Assembly: GCA_963785155.1 (NCBI GenBank)
Contig: CAWAUB010000016.1
Location: forward strand, 1-64,000
Reading direction: 5' to 3'
Source of the DNA: DASUSH01 sp963785155
GTDB taxonomy: Bacteria > Actinomycetota > Thermoleophilia > Solirubrobacterales > 70-9
DNA length: 64,000 bases
Shown piece after piece: positions 63,102 through 64,000 of the stretch; the first letter of the stretch is position 1; each line of letters begins with the position of its first letter. Position numbers and translations under genes: made by a program. Under the pieces are notes generated by a model that saw only the letters and a list, made by a program, of their open reading frames with translations, was not told where the DNA came from and searched no databases.

Positions 63102-63866
63102 ATGAGGCTGACCCGGATCGCGGCGCTCCTCCTTGCCGCCTCGCTGCCCCTACTTGCCGCCGTTGCCGTTTTCGGCGCCGAGCAGGGCCCCCGTGCCGCC
63201 GGCCCGGTCGAGGTCTTCGGCAAGTCGGCGAGTGGCGACCGCCTGCGCGCGGTCCGCATCGGCGACCCGGATGCGGAGCGCAAGGCGCTCGTCGTCGGCT
63301 CGATCCACGGCGACGAGACGGCGGGCCAGAAGGTCGTGGCCGCGCTCCGCAAGCGTGCGGAAGAGGTCGGCGACGTCGACCTCTGGCTCGTTCGCACGAT
63401 CAACCCCGACGGCGTCCGTCGCGAGACGCGGCAGAACGGGCGCGGCGTCGACCTCAACCGCAACTTCCCATATCGCTGGCAGTCGAGCTCGCCCGGAAGC
63501 GCCGAGTACTCGGGCCCGCATCCGCTCTCCGAGCCCGAATCGCGAGCGGTGGCACGGCTCGCCGAGCGCCTGGAGCCCGCGGTGTCGGTCTGGTACCACC
63601 AGCCATGGGGCGAGGTGCTGCTGCCGTGCAAGGGGAAGGCGGCGATCGAGCGGCGCTACGCCCGGATCGCGCGCTTTCCGACCAACCGTTGCCGGGGCCA
63701 GAAACTGCCCGGCACCGTCGCGAGCTGGCAGGACCACCACCTCGGCGGCGAGTCCTTCGTCGTCGAGCTGCCCGGCGACGGCGTCTCGGCTGCCGACGCT
63801 CGCCGCCATGCCCGCGCCGCGGCCGCGGTCGCCGCAACCGGCGCGAGGGGTGAGGACCGCCGTTAG
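63102..63866 (+). CDS. M14-family zinc carboxypeptidase, murein peptide amidase-like
   Basis: 254 residues. Signal peptide RIAALLLAASLPLLAAVAVF, then VVGSIHGDETAGQKVV (zinc HxxE), GVDLNRNFPYRW (substrate-binding Asn-Arg), SVWYHQPWGEVLLP (His ligand) and GGESFVVELPG (catalytic Glu). The order fits DUF2817/MpaA-like peptidases that cleave gamma-D-Glu-mDAP in cell-wall peptides. Divergent from the amidase gene with overlapping candidate start codons (CATG), so both act on the wall and may share a promoter region. Confidence 0.87.
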   Translation: MRLTRIAALLLAASLPLLAAVAVFGAEQGPRAAGPVEVFGKSASGDRLRAVRIGDPDAERKALVVGSIHGDETAGQKVVAALRKRAEEVGDVDLWLVRTINPDGVRRETRQNGRGVDLNRNFPYRWQSSSPGSAEYSGPHPLSEPESRAVARLAERLEPAVSVWYHQPWGEVLLPCKGKAAIERRYARIARFPTNRCRGQKLPGTVASWQDHHLGGESFVVELPGDGVSAADARRHARAAAAVAATGARGEDRR

Positions 63867-63870
63867 CCTC

Positions 63871-63934
63871 ATCTCATGCAGATGAGATTGAGCCGAACCG
63901 GACGCGAAGCGGAGGATTCGGCGTCGTTCTTTGT
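63871..63934 (+). terminator. Two hairpins after the M14 gene, second one a repeat-type terminator
   Basis: ATCTCAT (63871-63877) pairs with ATGAGAT (63882-63888). Then GCCGAA (63892-63897) pairs with TTCGGC (63917-63922), followed by T-rich GTCGTTCTTTGTC. The loop has GGACGCGAAGCGGAG, as in the terminator at 40558. Confidence 0.65.
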
Positions 63935-63940
63935 CTGAGG

Positions 63941-64000
63941 ATGACGAGGAGAGGGTCATCCGCGGGGATCGTGGCGCTGCTGGTCGCGCTCGCCGTCGCC
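63941..64000 (+). CDS. Start of a secreted or membrane protein (partial)
   Basis: ATG 63941 reads MTRRGSSAGIVALLVALAVA to the window edge: basic start then hydrophobic core, a signal peptide or anchor. The rest is outside the window, so the family is unknown. Confidence 0.6.
   Translation, partial: MTRRGSSAGIVALLVALAVA

Overview
The window is very GC-rich with tightly packed genes on both strands. It has many GTG starts, many stop/start overlaps of 1 to 4 bases (ATGA, GTGA, TGATG) and several promoters placed for leaderless transcripts. The gene families point to a high-GC Gram-positive of the actinobacterial type, most likely class Thermoleophilia (Solirubrobacterales-like). That placement is inferred from family recognition, not from a marker-gene tree. 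No rRNA, CRISPR array, transposase, integrase or phage gene is visible. There is one tRNA (Asp, GTC).

Layout. 0-5 kb: a GAF-GAF-GGDEF-EAL cyclic-di-GMP protein, a polytopic glycosyltransferase-like protein and a frameshifted FAH hydrolase. 5-6.4 kb: tRNA-Asp followed by a small patch holding a SnoaL-like protein and a truncated hydrolase, ended by a partial copy of the tRNA 3' end. 6.4-15 kb: a repeat-rich surface protein, an FAD monooxygenase, a hemerythrin protein, a large indel-riddled surface protein (cadherin-like domains, YWTD-type propeller, Ig-like), an ECF sigma factor with its own membrane extension, and ferritin. 15-20.6 kb: a catabolic operon (APC permease, universal stress protein, acyl-CoA synthetase, enolase-superfamily enzyme) and a flavoprotein. 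21-24.6 kb: a probable putrescine operon (PLP basic amino acid decarboxylase, guanidino-group hydrolase, N-carbamoyl hydrolase). 25.8-27.8 kb: two tandem surface proteins with long (S/T/N)-Ala-X tripeptide repeats, each behind the same leader element. 27.9-31 kb: a NarL-type regulator and a double sensor kinase whose first half is a pseudokinase. 31-35.9 kb: a Tat-exported protein with a GMC oxidoreductase, a CorC-type protein, a broken fourth repeat-family member and a small basic protein.

36-49.3 kb is rich in fatty acid metabolism: 3-hydroxyacyl-CoA dehydrogenase, an MmpL transporter, thiolase and acyl-CoA dehydrogenase. Thiolase and acyl-CoA dehydrogenase share a palindromic TetR-like operator. 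Between them lie an AlkA-type glycosylase, three tandem lipoproteins, a five-gene minus-strand operon (hypothetical, cell-wall-binding protein, 81-aa protein, methyltransferase, metallo-beta-lactamase fold) and a CDF metal exporter. 49.3-64 kb is largely housekeeping and envelope: an M23 murein hydrolase activator, lysA-hom-thrC, comF (broken), hpf, secA, a secreted protein, an internally deleted esterase, a fifth repeat-family member, a PGRP-type amidase and an M14 peptidase.

Data quality. At least 15 loci carry single-base indels that break otherwise well-conserved frames, while in-frame nonsense changes are rare. Most are probably consensus or assembly errors. They cluster in the repetitive surface-protein genes, so read-level checking is needed before calling these genes dead. 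Two other loci (an alcohol dehydrogenase and an esterase) have lost internal segments and look like true deletions. Each lies beside a copy of the palindrome GGGGTCTGACCCC.
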